In this document: positions 16,000-24,733 of the stretch, in pieces
How the letters are laid out: the number at the start of each line of letters is the position of its first letter
Numbering within the stretch: position 1 is the stretch's first letter
The notes under the pieces: generated by a model
Database searches by the model: none
Told to the model about the DNA's origin: nothing
What the model saw: only the letters and a program-made list of their open reading frames with translations
Assembly: GCA_025966315.1 (NCBI GenBank)
Contig: JAOPUZ010000048.1
Coordinates: forward strand, 62,001 to 126,000
Length of the DNA stretch: 64,000 nucleotides
Source: Frankiales bacterium
GTDB lineage: Bacteria; Actinomycetota; Actinomycetes; Mycobacteriales; Jatrophihabitantaceae
Direction of reading: 5' to 3'
Translations under genes and position numbers: made by a program

Positions 16000-17805
16000 G
16001 TGACTTCGCCCGAGGAAATACCGCCGTCCTTCGCCGACCTCGGGCTGGACGAGCGGGTGCTACGGGCGCTGGCCGACGTCGGCTATGAGCGCCCGTCGGC
16101 AATTCAAGCCGCGACCATCCCGCCGCTGATGGCCGGCCACCATCTGGTCGGCTTGGCTCAGACCGGCACCGGCAAGACCGCGGCGTTCGCCCTACCGATC
16201 CTGTCCCGCATCGACATGGATCAGCGCTTGCCCCAGGCGTTGATCCTGGCCCCGACCCGTGAACTGGCCCTGCAGGTATCCGAGGCGATCGGCAAATACG
16301 CCCGCTACCTGCCCGGCCTGCACGTCCTGCCGATCTACGGCGGCCAGAGTTACGGAGTGCAGCTGGCCGGCCTCAAACGCGGAGCCCAGATCGTGGTCGG
16401 TACGCCCGGCCGGGTCATCGATCACCTCGAGAAGCGCACGCTCGACCTGACCGAACTGCGTTTCCTGGTGCTGGACGAGGCCGACGAGATGCTGCAGATG
16501 GGCTTCGCCGAGGATGTCGAAACGATCCTCGCTGACACCCCCGACAGCAAGCAGGTGGCGCTGTTCTCGGCCACCATGCCCTCGCAGATCCGACGGATGG
16601 CGAAGAAATACCTGCGGGACGCCGTCGAGATCACGGTCAAGAACAAGACCGTCACCGCGGCCAATACGCGGCAGCGCTATGTCCAGGTGACCAATCCACA
16701 AAAGCCTGATGCGCTCACCCGAATCCTCGAGATCGAGCCGTTCGAAGCCATGATCGTCTTTGTCCGTACCAAGCAGGCCACCGAGACGCTGGCGGAGACC
16801 TTGCGCGCCCATGGCTTCTCCGCGGCCGCCATCAACGGCGACCTCGTGCAAGCGCAGCGAGAACGCACGATTGGCCAACTGCGCAACGGTGATCTGGACA
16901 TCCTGGTCGCCACCGACGTCGCGGCCCGTGGTCTGGACGTCGAGCGGATCAGCCACGTACTCAACTTCGACATACCGCAGGACGCCGAGTCCTACGTCCA
17001 CCGCATCGGACGCACCGGCCGAGCCGGGCGCTCCGGCGAGGCCGTACTGTTCGTGACCCCGCGCGAGCGGCACCTGCTGGCCTCGATCGAGCGGGCGACC
17101 CGGCAACCGATAACTGAGATGGCGTTGCCGTCGATCGACGACGTGAATTCCCGCCGGGTGGCCAAGTTCGCCGACTCCATCACGGCTCGCCTCGGTGCCG
17201 ACGACATCGCGTTCTACCGGGGACTGATCGAGAGTTACGAGCAGGAACACGACGTGCCACTCGTCGATATCGCGGCGGCGCTGGCTGTCCTCGCCCAGGA
17301 CGATCAAGCGTTACTGATGCCGCCCGAGCCACCGCGAGCCAAGCGCGAACGCGATCCGGATTCCCGATCGCGTCGAGTGGACGGCGACGCACGGGCCGCC
17401 AAGAGCCCCGGCGATCGGCCCCGCAGACGCACCCAAGAGGTTCCGATGGCCAAGTACCGGATACGGGTCGGCCGCCGCCACAAGGTGAATCCCGGTTCGA
17501 TCGTCGGCGCCCTGGCCAACGAAGGTGGCCTGAGCCGGGCCGACTTCGGGCACATCGACATCCACGGCGACCACACCCTGGTCGAGCTACCTGCCGACCT
17601 GTCCGACGAGGTGTTCCGCCGGCTCGAGCGAACTCGGGTCTCCGGCCAGCTGATCGAGTTGAGCCGTGACTCGGCACCGGCGGGCCGGCCGAAAGACGGC
17701 TACAAAGACAGCAAGGACGCTCACAAAGGTGGCCACAAGGACGCTCACAAAGACAGTCACAAAGACGGCCCGAAGAGCCACAAGAAGCCGCGCCACAAAG
17801 GCTGA
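16000..17805 (+). CDS. deaD: DEAD-box RNA helicase (DeaD/CsdA type)
   Basis: The 601-aa protein starts at GTG 16000. The Q motif (PSAIQAATIPPLMAG), Walker A AQTGTGKT (53-60), PTRELALQ, DEAD box (LVLDEADEM), SAT, and the C-terminal RecA motifs ending HRIGRTGRAGR are all intact. A DbpA-type RNA-binding domain follows (about 480-560, KYRIRVGRRHKVNPGSIVGAL). It should unwind structured RNA in ribosome assembly and cold adaptation. The extreme C-terminus is an unusual low-complexity tail of about 35 residues built from KD-x-HK units. Confidence 0.95.
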   Translation: MTSPEEIPPSFADLGLDERVLRALADVGYERPSAIQAATIPPLMAGHHLVGLAQTGTGKTAAFALPILSRIDMDQRLPQALILAPTRELALQVSEAIGKYARYLPGLHVLPIYGGQSYGVQLAGLKRGAQIVVGTPGRVIDHLEKRTLDLTELRFLVLDEADEMLQMGFAEDVETILADTPDSKQVALFSATMPSQIRRMAKKYLRDAVEITVKNKTVTAANTRQRYVQVTNPQKPDALTRILEIEPFEAMIVFVRTKQATETLAETLRAHGFSAAAINGDLVQAQRERTIGQLRNGDLDILVATDVAARGLDVERISHVLNFDIPQDAESYVHRIGRTGRAGRSGEAVLFVTPRERHLLASIERATRQPITEMALPSIDDVNSRRVAKFADSITARLGADDIAFYRGLIESYEQEHDVPLVDIAAALAVLAQDDQALLMPPEPPRAKRERDPDSRSRRVDGDARAAKSPGDRPRRRTQEVPMAKYRIRVGRRHKVNPGSIVGALANEGGLSRADFGHIDIHGDHTLVELPADLSDEVFRRLERTRVSGQLIELSRDSAPAGRPKDGYKDSKDAHKGGHKDAHKDSHKDGPKSHKKPRHKG

Positions 17806-17825
17806 ACGCGCTCGCGCCGGATCAG

Positions 17826-19631
17826 TCAGCTGGTGCCCATCGCCCACAGCGACGGGGCGTACTGCGATCCGTAATAGAACGACAACGTCGGGTTGGCAAA
17901 CGTGAGGCCGGAGCGGAAGAACGACTGCTGGGTCGCCGACTGCGACGCCACGTAGGGCACCAGATCGGTACGGCCGCCTTTCGTGGCCAGCACCATCAGG
18001 GCCGACGTGGTGAAGCCGATGTACCGGTTTTCCGTCGTGTGCCGGCTACCGCCGCTGGTGTTCAGGGCCCAGGTGGTCTTGTTTACCCGTGGTAGCAAGG
18101 TGTTGACCAGCAAGTTGGTGAGTCGCAAGGCCGTCGGGTCTCCGGTCACCAGATACCACCAGCTCGTGACGTCCACCTGCGCTTGGGTGTAGTCGGCATC
18201 GTAGCCGAGGCCGCCCGCCCCCGATTCGGTGAGGAATCCGGCCCCGTCCGAACCATCGGCCTGCGTCGGCACCGTCGTGTAGACAAGGCCGTAACCGGGC
18301 CAGCGTGCCTGCGGCGGGCTGAGGGCGAAGTCGAGCGCCTGTTGGGTGAGGGTCTGGTACTTCGGATCGCCGCTGACCTTGTAGGCCAACGCCATGGTGA
18401 GCATGTTGGCCAGCACGATGTTGCCGTTCGTGTACCAAGCCAGGTTCTTGTTGGCGACCAGGAAGTCGGCCGCCCGGGTGATGCCGGTCGCCCACGCCGC
18501 CTTGCGGGTGGCGTCCAAGCGGTCGCCCAGTACGAACCAGGCCTCGCCCAGCGCGTTCGCGATCGTGGTGGTCGCGATGTCCGGTCCACCTTCGGCAACG
18601 GGGTACGGCCCGAACGAACCGTTGGCTGCCTGGTGATTCGCCACGACGTTGTCGAAGTACGCCTCGACGACGGCAAGTTGGCCGGCATCACCGGAGAGTG
18701 CTGCCGTCACCGCCGCGGTGAGTGCCGGGCCGGTCGTACAGCGGAAGCAGACGTCGGTACCGGTGTACCACTCAGGTGAGGCGAAGTAGTAAGGATCGGT
18801 GGCACTGGATTGCCCGATCAGGCCGTTGGCCGTGGTGTTCAGTACCGACAACAGGGCGGAACCCGGAGTGATCGACGGGTACGCCCCCACTGCGGTTGCC
18901 GACTCGGCCTGCGTCGTGGCCGCGTTGGTTGCAGTCTGGGCTGCCGCGGTCGCTGCCGTAGCGGCCTGGACCGCTTCCGCCGCCGCTGCCGCCTGAGCCA
19001 CTGCGCGCGCCGCCGCTGACTGTGCGGCCGCGGCTGCTGCCGCTGCCGCCGCATCGGCCTTGGCCTTGGCCGCCGCCGCGTCGGCCGCCGCCTTCGCATC
19101 CGCTGCCGCTGTGGCTGCTGCCGCCGCCGCTGCCGCCTTCGCCTTCGCCGCGGCCGCAGCATCCGCTGCCGCCTTGGCCTTCGCTGCCGCCGCCGCGGTT
19201 GCTGCCGCCTTGGCCTTGGCCGCGGCCGCAGCATCCGCTGCCGCCTTGGCCTTGGCTGCCGCTGCGGCCTTCGCCTTCGCGTCGGCCGTCGCCTTGGCCT
19301 TGGCTGCTGCCGCGGTTTTGACCTTGGCAGCTGCCGCCGCCTTCGCTTTCGCTGCCGCCGATGCCTTGGCCTTGGCTGCTGCCGCCGCCTTCGCTTTCGC
19401 TGCCGCCGCGGCTTTGGCCTTGGCTGCGGCTACGGCGCGGGCCTTGGCCACTGCCGCCGCGTGCGCTCTGGCTTTTGCGGCCGCGACCGCTTTGGCGTGT
19501 GCGGAGGCCGCCTGGGCAGCAGCAGAGGGACGAGCCGTGGCCGCGCCGGCCTGCTGGGCCGAGGTCAGCGAAACGGCTGACACGGTCAACAGTATGGCGA
19601 CAAATGGCGCGACAAGGCGTGACAAGCGCAT
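17826..19631 (-). CDS. secreted protein: Ala/Lys-rich helix plus (alpha/alpha)6-type C-terminal domain
   Basis: The 601-aa protein has a signal peptide (VAPFVAILLTVSAVSLTSAQ, residues 7-26). About 170 residues made almost only of Ala and Lys in AKAKAAAA-type units follow, then Ala/Gln/Thr. From about residue 250 there is a globular domain with ASPEWYTGTDVCFRCTTGP, GSFGPYPVAEGG, RAADFLVANKNLAW and GYDADYTQAQVDVTSWWYL, the helix-hairpin spacing seen in six-hairpin glycosidase-like enzymes. No catalytic pair can be assigned with certainty. The basic helical region could bind anionic wall polymers or DNA. Confidence 0.75.
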   Translation of the reverse strand: MRLSRLVAPFVAILLTVSAVSLTSAQQAGAATARPSAAAQAASAHAKAVAAAKARAHAAAVAKARAVAAAKAKAAAAAKAKAAAAAKAKASAAAKAKAAAAAKVKTAAAAKAKATADAKAKAAAAAKAKAAADAAAAAKAKAAATAAAAAKAKAAADAAAAAKAKAAAAAAAATAAADAKAAADAAAAKAKADAAAAAAAAAAQSAAARAVAQAAAAAEAVQAATAATAAAQTATNAATTQAESATAVGAYPSITPGSALLSVLNTTANGLIGQSSATDPYYFASPEWYTGTDVCFRCTTGPALTAAVTAALSGDAGQLAVVEAYFDNVVANHQAANGSFGPYPVAEGGPDIATTTIANALGEAWFVLGDRLDATRKAAWATGITRAADFLVANKNLAWYTNGNIVLANMLTMALAYKVSGDPKYQTLTQQALDFALSPPQARWPGYGLVYTTVPTQADGSDGAGFLTESGAGGLGYDADYTQAQVDVTSWWYLVTGDPTALRLTNLLVNTLLPRVNKTTWALNTSGGSRHTTENRYIGFTTSALMVLATKGGRTDLVPYVASQSATQQSFFRSGLTFANPTLSFYYGSQYAPSLWAMGTS

Positions 19632-19832
19632 TAGCAGCTTCCGATCGAGAAACGAGCTGATTGGAAGCCATCGCTTCCCCGTGATTACAGAGCGTAGCTA
19701 TGGTTGGTGTTAAAGTCACGTCGTATGAGGCAGATCACGCCCGGTTGTTAGGCGCCGACGGCGATCGGGGAACGCAACGGCGCCCAGCAGGGACGGAGCC
19801 TTCCGCAATCGGGCTTACCGAGCGCAAAAACG

Positions 19833-19877
19833 CCGAAGGGGCGGGACCCGCAATGGCTGCGGGTCCCGCCCCTTCGG
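19833..19877 (-). terminator. strong hairpin terminator, 20-bp perfect stem
   Basis: Arms 19833-19852 and 19858-19877 are perfectly complementary (outer bases CCGAAGGGGCGGG), with a 5-nt loop. It lies 28 bp beyond the stop of the alcohol dehydrogenase gene on the minus strand. There is no clear T-run, as is common in high-GC actinobacteria. Confidence 0.85.
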
Positions 19878-19905
19878 GCGTGCTTAGTGCGTTCGAGCTA
19901 ACGAG

Positions 19906-20988
19906 CTAGGACAGATCCAGGATCGCCCGGCCAGCCACCTTGCCGGCTTCGAGTTCGTGCACGATCTCGTTGATGTCGTCCAGCTTTACACGCTCGGTGA
20001 TCAGCGCGTCCAGGTCGAACTCGCCCTTCTGGTACCACTCGATGAACTTGGGGAAGTCTTCTTCCGGGATGCTGGATCCACCGAGGCTGCCGATGAATCG
20101 CTTCTCGCCGATCAGGAGCGGCATCACGTCGAGGGTCACTTCCTCGGTCGGCACCCCGACCAGGTAGGCGCTGCCACCGCGACGCTCGGCCCACCAACCA
20201 CTGCGGGCGCCGCCGATGGTCTGCTTGATCGTGATCGACTTGCCGATGCAGTCGAAGGAGTGATCGACGCCGCCGACATCGGTGGAGCGCTCACCCGGAG
20301 TGAGCGCGCGGACGCCCTCGACCGCGTCCCCCTTGGAGGCATTGACGGTCAGGGTGGCACCGAATCGCTTGGCAAATTCGAGCTTGGCGTCGTCCAGGTC
20401 GACCGCGATGATCGGGTTGGCACCGGACTGGCGCGCCGCGGCGATCGCGGACAGGCCCACGCCACCGACACCCCAGACAGCGACGCTCTCGCCCGGCTTC
20501 ACCTGGGCGGAGTTGAGGACGGCACCGGCACCGGTCATGACCGCGCAGCCGATGATCGAGCCGAGATCCTTGGGCGTACCGGGCGGTGCCTTCACGATGT
20601 ACTGCTCGTCGGCAATCGTGGTTGTCGCCCAGGTGAAGACATTCTGTGACGTGGCACGGGTGCCGTCCGGAAGATCCAGGGTGACGGCCGCCGCAGGACG
20701 GTACTCCGGCTGCGGCGAGCGCGGCACCCAGGTGACCAGGACGTCGTCGCCGACCGCTACGTGCTTGACCTCGGAGCCGATCGCGAGCACCACACCAGTG
20801 GCTTCGTGGCCGAGGATCACGGGGTGCTTGCGAGGACTGTGAATCTGATGGAGCTGGCTGTGGCAGACGCCGGACGCCTGCTGCTCGACGACCACCTGGT
20901 ACGGGCCGGGGTCGGGCAGCGTCACATCCATGACTTCGAGCTTGTTCGTTCCGGGGATTACCACGGCTACGCGAGACGATGTTGTCAT
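19906..20988 (-). CDS. medium-chain zinc-type alcohol dehydrogenase (NDMA/nicotinoprotein-like)
   Basis: Start ATG 20988 gives 360 aa. The catalytic-zinc motif GVCHSQLHQIHSPRKHPVILGHEATG (residues 40-65) and the Rossmann motif GVGGVGLSAIAAA are present, with D after IIAVD for NAD specificity. The loop that normally holds four structural-zinc cysteines has none (VPRSPQPEYRPAAA), which sets it apart from classical ADHs. The overall pattern resembles actinobacterial class III-like/NDMA-dependent dehydrogenases. It is monocistronic, with a strong terminator, and divergent from cmtR. Substrate not predictable. Confidence 0.88.
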   Translation of the reverse strand: MTTSSRVAVVIPGTNKLEVMDVTLPDPGPYQVVVEQQASGVCHSQLHQIHSPRKHPVILGHEATGVVLAIGSEVKHVAVGDDVLVTWVPRSPQPEYRPAAAVTLDLPDGTRATSQNVFTWATTTIADEQYIVKAPPGTPKDLGSIIGCAVMTGAGAVLNSAQVKPGESVAVWGVGGVGLSAIAAARQSGANPIIAVDLDDAKLEFAKRFGATLTVNASKGDAVEGVRALTPGERSTDVGGVDHSFDCIGKSITIKQTIGGARSGWWAERRGGSAYLVGVPTEEVTLDVMPLLIGEKRFIGSLGGSSIPEEDFPKFIEWYQKGEFDLDALITERVKLDDINEIVHELEAGKVAGRAILDLS

Positions 20989-21123
20989 TGATTTCCGCCG
21001 ATTCGTCGAGTGGCTGGGACCTGTGGCGGACCTTACCCAGACATGTAGCAGTGGGCAATGGAATGAACACGATGAGCTGGCCATGCCTAGACCGATGTCG
21101 ACGACGGCCGCTATCATCGTCCA

Positions 21124-21561
21124 ATGGCGATGAATCAAGCGACGCTCGGCCCGGCCGTAGCCCTTTTCCGCAGCCTCGGTGACCCGACCCGACTAGCCAT
21201 CGTTGCCCAGCTGGCCGGTCAGGAGCAGCGGGTCGTCGACCTCACCCGCACGCTGGGTCTGGCCCAATCGACCGTGTCGGCGCACCTGTCCTGCTTGGCT
21301 GATTGCGGGCTGGTCGCGGCCCGCCCGGTTGGCCGATCGTCGCTGTATCGGCTCATTCAACCCGCTCTGCTCGACCTGCTCTCCGAAGCCGAGCAACTTC
21401 TCGAGGCAACCGGCTACGCCGTCGATCTCTGTCCGAACTACGGGGGTAGCTCGAATCAGGACGAGCGCCCCGAGGACCAGCCCATCATTCGTCCCGAGCC
21501 TGATCGACGCGGCGAGGATGACCGCAGGGCCAGCCGGCTACGCCCGCCGGTGACGGCATGA
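21124..21561 (+). CDS. cmtR: ArsR-family Cd/Pb sensor, CmtR type
   Basis: The 145-aa winged-helix repressor carries Cys57 and Cys61 in the recognition helix (LSCLADCGLV) and a C-terminal Cys103 (DLCPNYGG). This matches the three-cysteine Cd/Pb site of Mycobacterium tuberculosis CmtR (Cys57, Cys61, Cys102). The C-terminal 40 residues are an acidic, disordered extension. Its stop overlaps the ATG of the cation transporter gene (21558-21561), so it heads a metal-responsive operon. Confidence 0.9.
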   Translation: MAMNQATLGPAVALFRSLGDPTRLAIVAQLAGQEQRVVDLTRTLGLAQSTVSAHLSCLADCGLVAARPVGRSSLYRLIQPALLDLLSEAEQLLEATGYAVDLCPNYGGSSNQDERPEDQPIIRPEPDRRGEDDRRASRLRPPVTA

Positions 21562-22253
21562 CCGAACCGATGCGAACGCTGCCACTCCTGCCGGCGGCGG
21601 ACAGCTGCAGCTGCACCGACTCGTGCTGCTCGGCGACCTCTCCCGTCCCCGGCGACCAGACCTGGCGCAACGCCGCCGGACGAGCGCGCGCGCTGGCCTG
21701 GTTCTCGCTCGCCTGGATGACGGCCGAGGGCGTCCTCGGCCTGATCGGCGGTTTCCGGTCGAGTTCACTGTCCCTGGTTGGGTGGGCATTGGGTTCGGTG
21801 ATCGAGGGGCTCGCATCGGTCGTGGTGATCTGGCGGTTCAGCGGCGTGCGGGAACTGTCGGAGACCGCCGAAGGTCGCGCGCAACGGGCGGTCGCGATCT
21901 CGTTCTTCCTGCTGGCGCCCTACCTCGCCATCCAGGCGATCATCGATCTGATCGACGGTCACGAATCGCGACTGTCGCCGCTCGGTATCGCGGTCACTTC
22001 GGCCAGCCTGCTGGTCATGCCCGTGCTCGGGGTCGCCAAGCAACGACTCGGCGGCCAACTCGGCTCCGCCGCAACCAGCGGGGAAGGCCGGCAGAACCTG
22101 ATGTGCGCCAGCCAGGCGGCAGCCGTGCTGATCAGCCTGATCGTGTCCGCCGCGCTCGGGGTGACCATCATCGACCCCATCGTCGCGCTACTGCTGGCGG
22201 CGTGGGCCTGCTATGAAGGCAGCCGGGCCTGGCGCGGTATCGACTGCTGCTGA
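21558..22253 (+). CDS. cation efflux (CDF-like) transporter with Cys-rich N-terminus
   Basis: The 231-aa protein has six predicted membrane helices. It is shorter than the usual 300-aa CDF exporters because the cytoplasmic domain is missing. The N-terminus has SCSCTDSCC (Cys17, 19, 23, 24), a soft-metal-binding cluster, and the protein ends GIDCC. It is coupled to cmtR, so Cd, Pb or Zn export is the best guess. Confidence 0.82.
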   Translation: MTEPMRTLPLLPAADSCSCTDSCCSATSPVPGDQTWRNAAGRARALAWFSLAWMTAEGVLGLIGGFRSSSLSLVGWALGSVIEGLASVVVIWRFSGVRELSETAEGRAQRAVAISFFLLAPYLAIQAIIDLIDGHESRLSPLGIAVTSASLLVMPVLGVAKQRLGGQLGSAATSGEGRQNLMCASQAAAVLISLIVSAALGVTIIDPIVALLLAAWACYEGSRAWRGIDCC

Positions 22254-22371
22254 AAGGAGATTCCTGTTACGAACTCAGCCGCGCATGATTTCGCGCAACC
22301 TGACATGGCACACTGGGCCGGCACCCACCGCCTCGGCGCCGCGCCGGTCATACGGAAGGATCCTCCAGCCG

Positions 22372-23112
22372 ATGCCGGTTTTTATCGCGCTGGGGTCACT
22401 GCTAACCACGCTGCTCGGCGGGTTCGTGGCCATGCGGTTCCGCGACTACCGGCACCTGATCCTCGGGCTGGCCGCGGGGCTGATGCTCGGGGTCGTCGGA
22501 TTCGACCTGCTACCCGAGGCGTTGGATCAGCAAGCCCAGCAGGTGTTCAACGTCCCGGCCGTCTTCCTCACGTTCGTCCTCGGCTTTCTGGTGTTGCACC
22601 TGGTCGAGCGGTCGGTGACCATCCATCGCGGCCACGAGCACGAATACGCCGCGCACAGCCATATACACAGTCATGAGCAAGGCGTCGGCATTTTCGCCGC
22701 ACTTGCCCTGGTCGGTCACAGCATGATGGACGGCTTCGCGATCGGCGCGGCGTTCCAGGCCGGCAACACGGTTGGCGGCGCGGTCGCCGTGGCCGTCATC
22801 GCCCACGATTTTGCCGACGGGTTCAACACGTACACGATCACCTCGCTGTACGGGAACAACCGGCGGCGCGCGCTGACCCTGCTCGGAGCCGACGCCGTCG
22901 CCCCGGTCGTGGGTGCCGCGATCACGCTCGCGTTCACCATCCCGCACCACGTCCTGGGGCTGTATCTCGGTTTTTTCGCCGGTTTCCTGCTCTACCTGGC
23001 CACCGCGGACATCCTGCCCGAGGCCCACGCCGAGCACCCGACGCAGCTCACCTTGGCGTGCACCGTGGCGGGGGTCGGCTTCATGTGGCTGGTCGTTGGG
23101 CTCGCGGCCTGA
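22372..23112 (+). CDS. ZIP-family metal transporter
   Basis: Start ATG 22372 gives 246 aa with about eight membrane segments. A His-rich cytoplasmic loop (HRGHEHEYAAHSHIHSHEQG, residues 85-104) and the signature helices VGHSMMDGFAIGAAF and IAHDFADGFNTYTI (metal-binding His/Asp/Asn) identify a ZIP protein of the GufA-like branch. It follows the CDF gene in the cmtR operon. Uptake and efflux proteins under one sensor is unusual; some GufA-type ZIPs may work in either direction. Confidence 0.88.
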   Translation: MPVFIALGSLLTTLLGGFVAMRFRDYRHLILGLAAGLMLGVVGFDLLPEALDQQAQQVFNVPAVFLTFVLGFLVLHLVERSVTIHRGHEHEYAAHSHIHSHEQGVGIFAALALVGHSMMDGFAIGAAFQAGNTVGGAVAVAVIAHDFADGFNTYTITSLYGNNRRRALTLLGADAVAPVVGAAITLAFTIPHHVLGLYLGFFAGFLLYLATADILPEAHAEHPTQLTLACTVAGVGFMWLVVGLAA

Positions 23113-23203
23113 CCCGTTTCGGTCAGCGGGACGGTGACGCACGTGGTAGAACACAGGCCGGTCGGCAGCATAAAGCGCACCGGCCAGTTCTGAGGGGAAC
23201 ACC

Positions 23204-24697
23204 ATGGCTGTCCGCCACCAGGCACCTCGGCGTCGGCGTGCTCCGCGCCGGGCCAGGGTGTTGCCGGTCGGGCTGCTGGTCCTGGCGTTGGCTGCCGGCG
23301 TGATCGCGGCCCTGTTGCCGGCACCGAGTCGGCCCACCGCCGGCGCCGCGACGGCCGTCATCCAGTCCCGCGTGATCGGACGGAGCGTGCTGAACCGGCC
23401 GATCATCGCCTACCGGATGGGCGAGCCGTCCAGCCCGGTGAAGGTCATCATCCTGGGCCAGATGCACGGCGACGAGCCGGCCGGGGTGACGGTCGCCAAC
23501 TCGATCATCGCCCAGCGCCAGGCCGTGACCGGGATCGATCTCTGGGTCATCCCGACGATGAATCCGGACGGTGCAGCCCGGCATACCCGGCAGAACGTCC
23601 ACGGCGTCGACCTCAACCGCAACTGGCCCGACCGCTGGGCGCGGCTGACCGGCGAGTTCTACTCCGGCCCGGCTCCACTGTCCGAGCCCGAGACTCGAGC
23701 CATGTACGCGTTTCTGAGGCTTATCAAGCCGCGCTACCTGGTGTCCCTGCACCAGCCGCTCGACGGGGTCGACACGACGGACGGTGGCGCCCGGGAGCCC
23801 GCCTTGTCCCGAACGCTGGCGCGCAGTTTGGGCTTGCCGCAAAAGGCGTTCAACTGCAACAGCGAATGCCTGGGTTCCATGACGGGCTGGATGACCCGGT
23901 ACCAAAAGGGTTCCGGCATCACGATCGAATTCGGGTCCGCACCGTCGAATGCGTACCTGACCGGGCAGGTGCGGCTGGGCATCCTCAGCGCGGTTCGCGG
24001 TCGATTGGCCAGTTTGAGCAGCCGAAACCCGCACGCCCACATCGACCGGGCCAACGCCCGCGGCAGCACCGTCAGGTTCGCGGGCTGGACGTACGAACCC
24101 GACAATCACGCGGCCACGGTTGCGGTCAAGCTCTACGACGGGGCCCGGTTGATCTCGACAGCCCCAGCCCGAGTGAAGCGCGCCGACGTGAACCGGGTTT
24201 ACGGGCTCACCGGCACGCACGGCTTCTCGTTCACCTTCGGCGCCCGGGACGGCGCCCATGTCTATTGCGCGGTGTTCGTGAACACCGGCGCCGGTACCGG
24301 CAACGCCAAGCTGTGCCGGCGCGTGAATGTGGCCGGCAACCCGACCGGGCACCTCGACGCAGCAAGCCTGAGCGGGACCGATCCGGCCTCGGCCCGGATC
24401 TCGGTGGCGGGCTGGGCCCTCGACCCGGACGTCCCGAGCACGAGCATCGCGGTCCGGGTGACCGTCGATGGTGTGGTCGCCGTCTCGGTGCCGGCCAACG
24501 GGGTGCGTGCGGACGTCAACCGACTGCGAAAGGTGACCGGCAACCACGGCTTCGCGGTCACGCTGCCGCCCTCGACCACGGCGGCGTGGACGGTGGGCAG
24601 CCCGCACCGGGTCTGCGTGGTCGTCCCGAACGTTGGGCCGGCTACCGGCATTGCCGGGTCGCTGGGCTGTCGCGATCTCGCGATCAGCGCGACGTAG
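23204..24697 (+). CDS. secreted M14-family carboxypeptidase-like protein
   Basis: The 497-aa protein begins with a basic stretch and a signal/anchor helix (LPVGLLVLALAAGVIAALL, residues 21-39). The M14 zinc motif is GQMHGDEPAG (His and Glu) with the third ligand in SLHQPLDG. HGVDLNRNWPDRW is the substrate-carboxylate Asn-Arg motif, and ITIEFG supplies the catalytic Glu. Two C-terminal repeats of about 100 residues follow (RFAGWTYEPDN... and SVAGWALDPDV...), each ending with a Cys-containing strand, probably wall- or sugar-binding. It likely trims wall peptides or amino acid conjugates. Confidence 0.85.
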   Translation: MAVRHQAPRRRRAPRRARVLPVGLLVLALAAGVIAALLPAPSRPTAGAATAVIQSRVIGRSVLNRPIIAYRMGEPSSPVKVIILGQMHGDEPAGVTVANSIIAQRQAVTGIDLWVIPTMNPDGAARHTRQNVHGVDLNRNWPDRWARLTGEFYSGPAPLSEPETRAMYAFLRLIKPRYLVSLHQPLDGVDTTDGGAREPALSRTLARSLGLPQKAFNCNSECLGSMTGWMTRYQKGSGITIEFGSAPSNAYLTGQVRLGILSAVRGRLASLSSRNPHAHIDRANARGSTVRFAGWTYEPDNHAATVAVKLYDGARLISTAPARVKRADVNRVYGLTGTHGFSFTFGARDGAHVYCAVFVNTGAGTGNAKLCRRVNVAGNPTGHLDAASLSGTDPASARISVAGWALDPDVPSTSIAVRVTVDGVVAVSVPANGVRADVNRLRKVTGNHGFAVTLPPSTTAAWTVGSPHRVCVVVPNVGPATGIAGSLGCRDLAISAT

Positions 24698-24733
24698 TAA
24701 GCACCGCGTAGGCCGTGATCGTCGCGCGCATAG

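Noticed and set aside
19022-19713. Plus-strand Ala/Pro-rich frames over the repeat region
   Set aside because: They are mirror products of the low-complexity Ala/Lys repeat in the real minus-strand gene.
23123-24607. A 494-codon minus-strand frame opposite the M14 peptidase
   Set aside because: It is Arg/Gly/His-rich with no motifs and lies wholly on the other strand of a well-supported gene.
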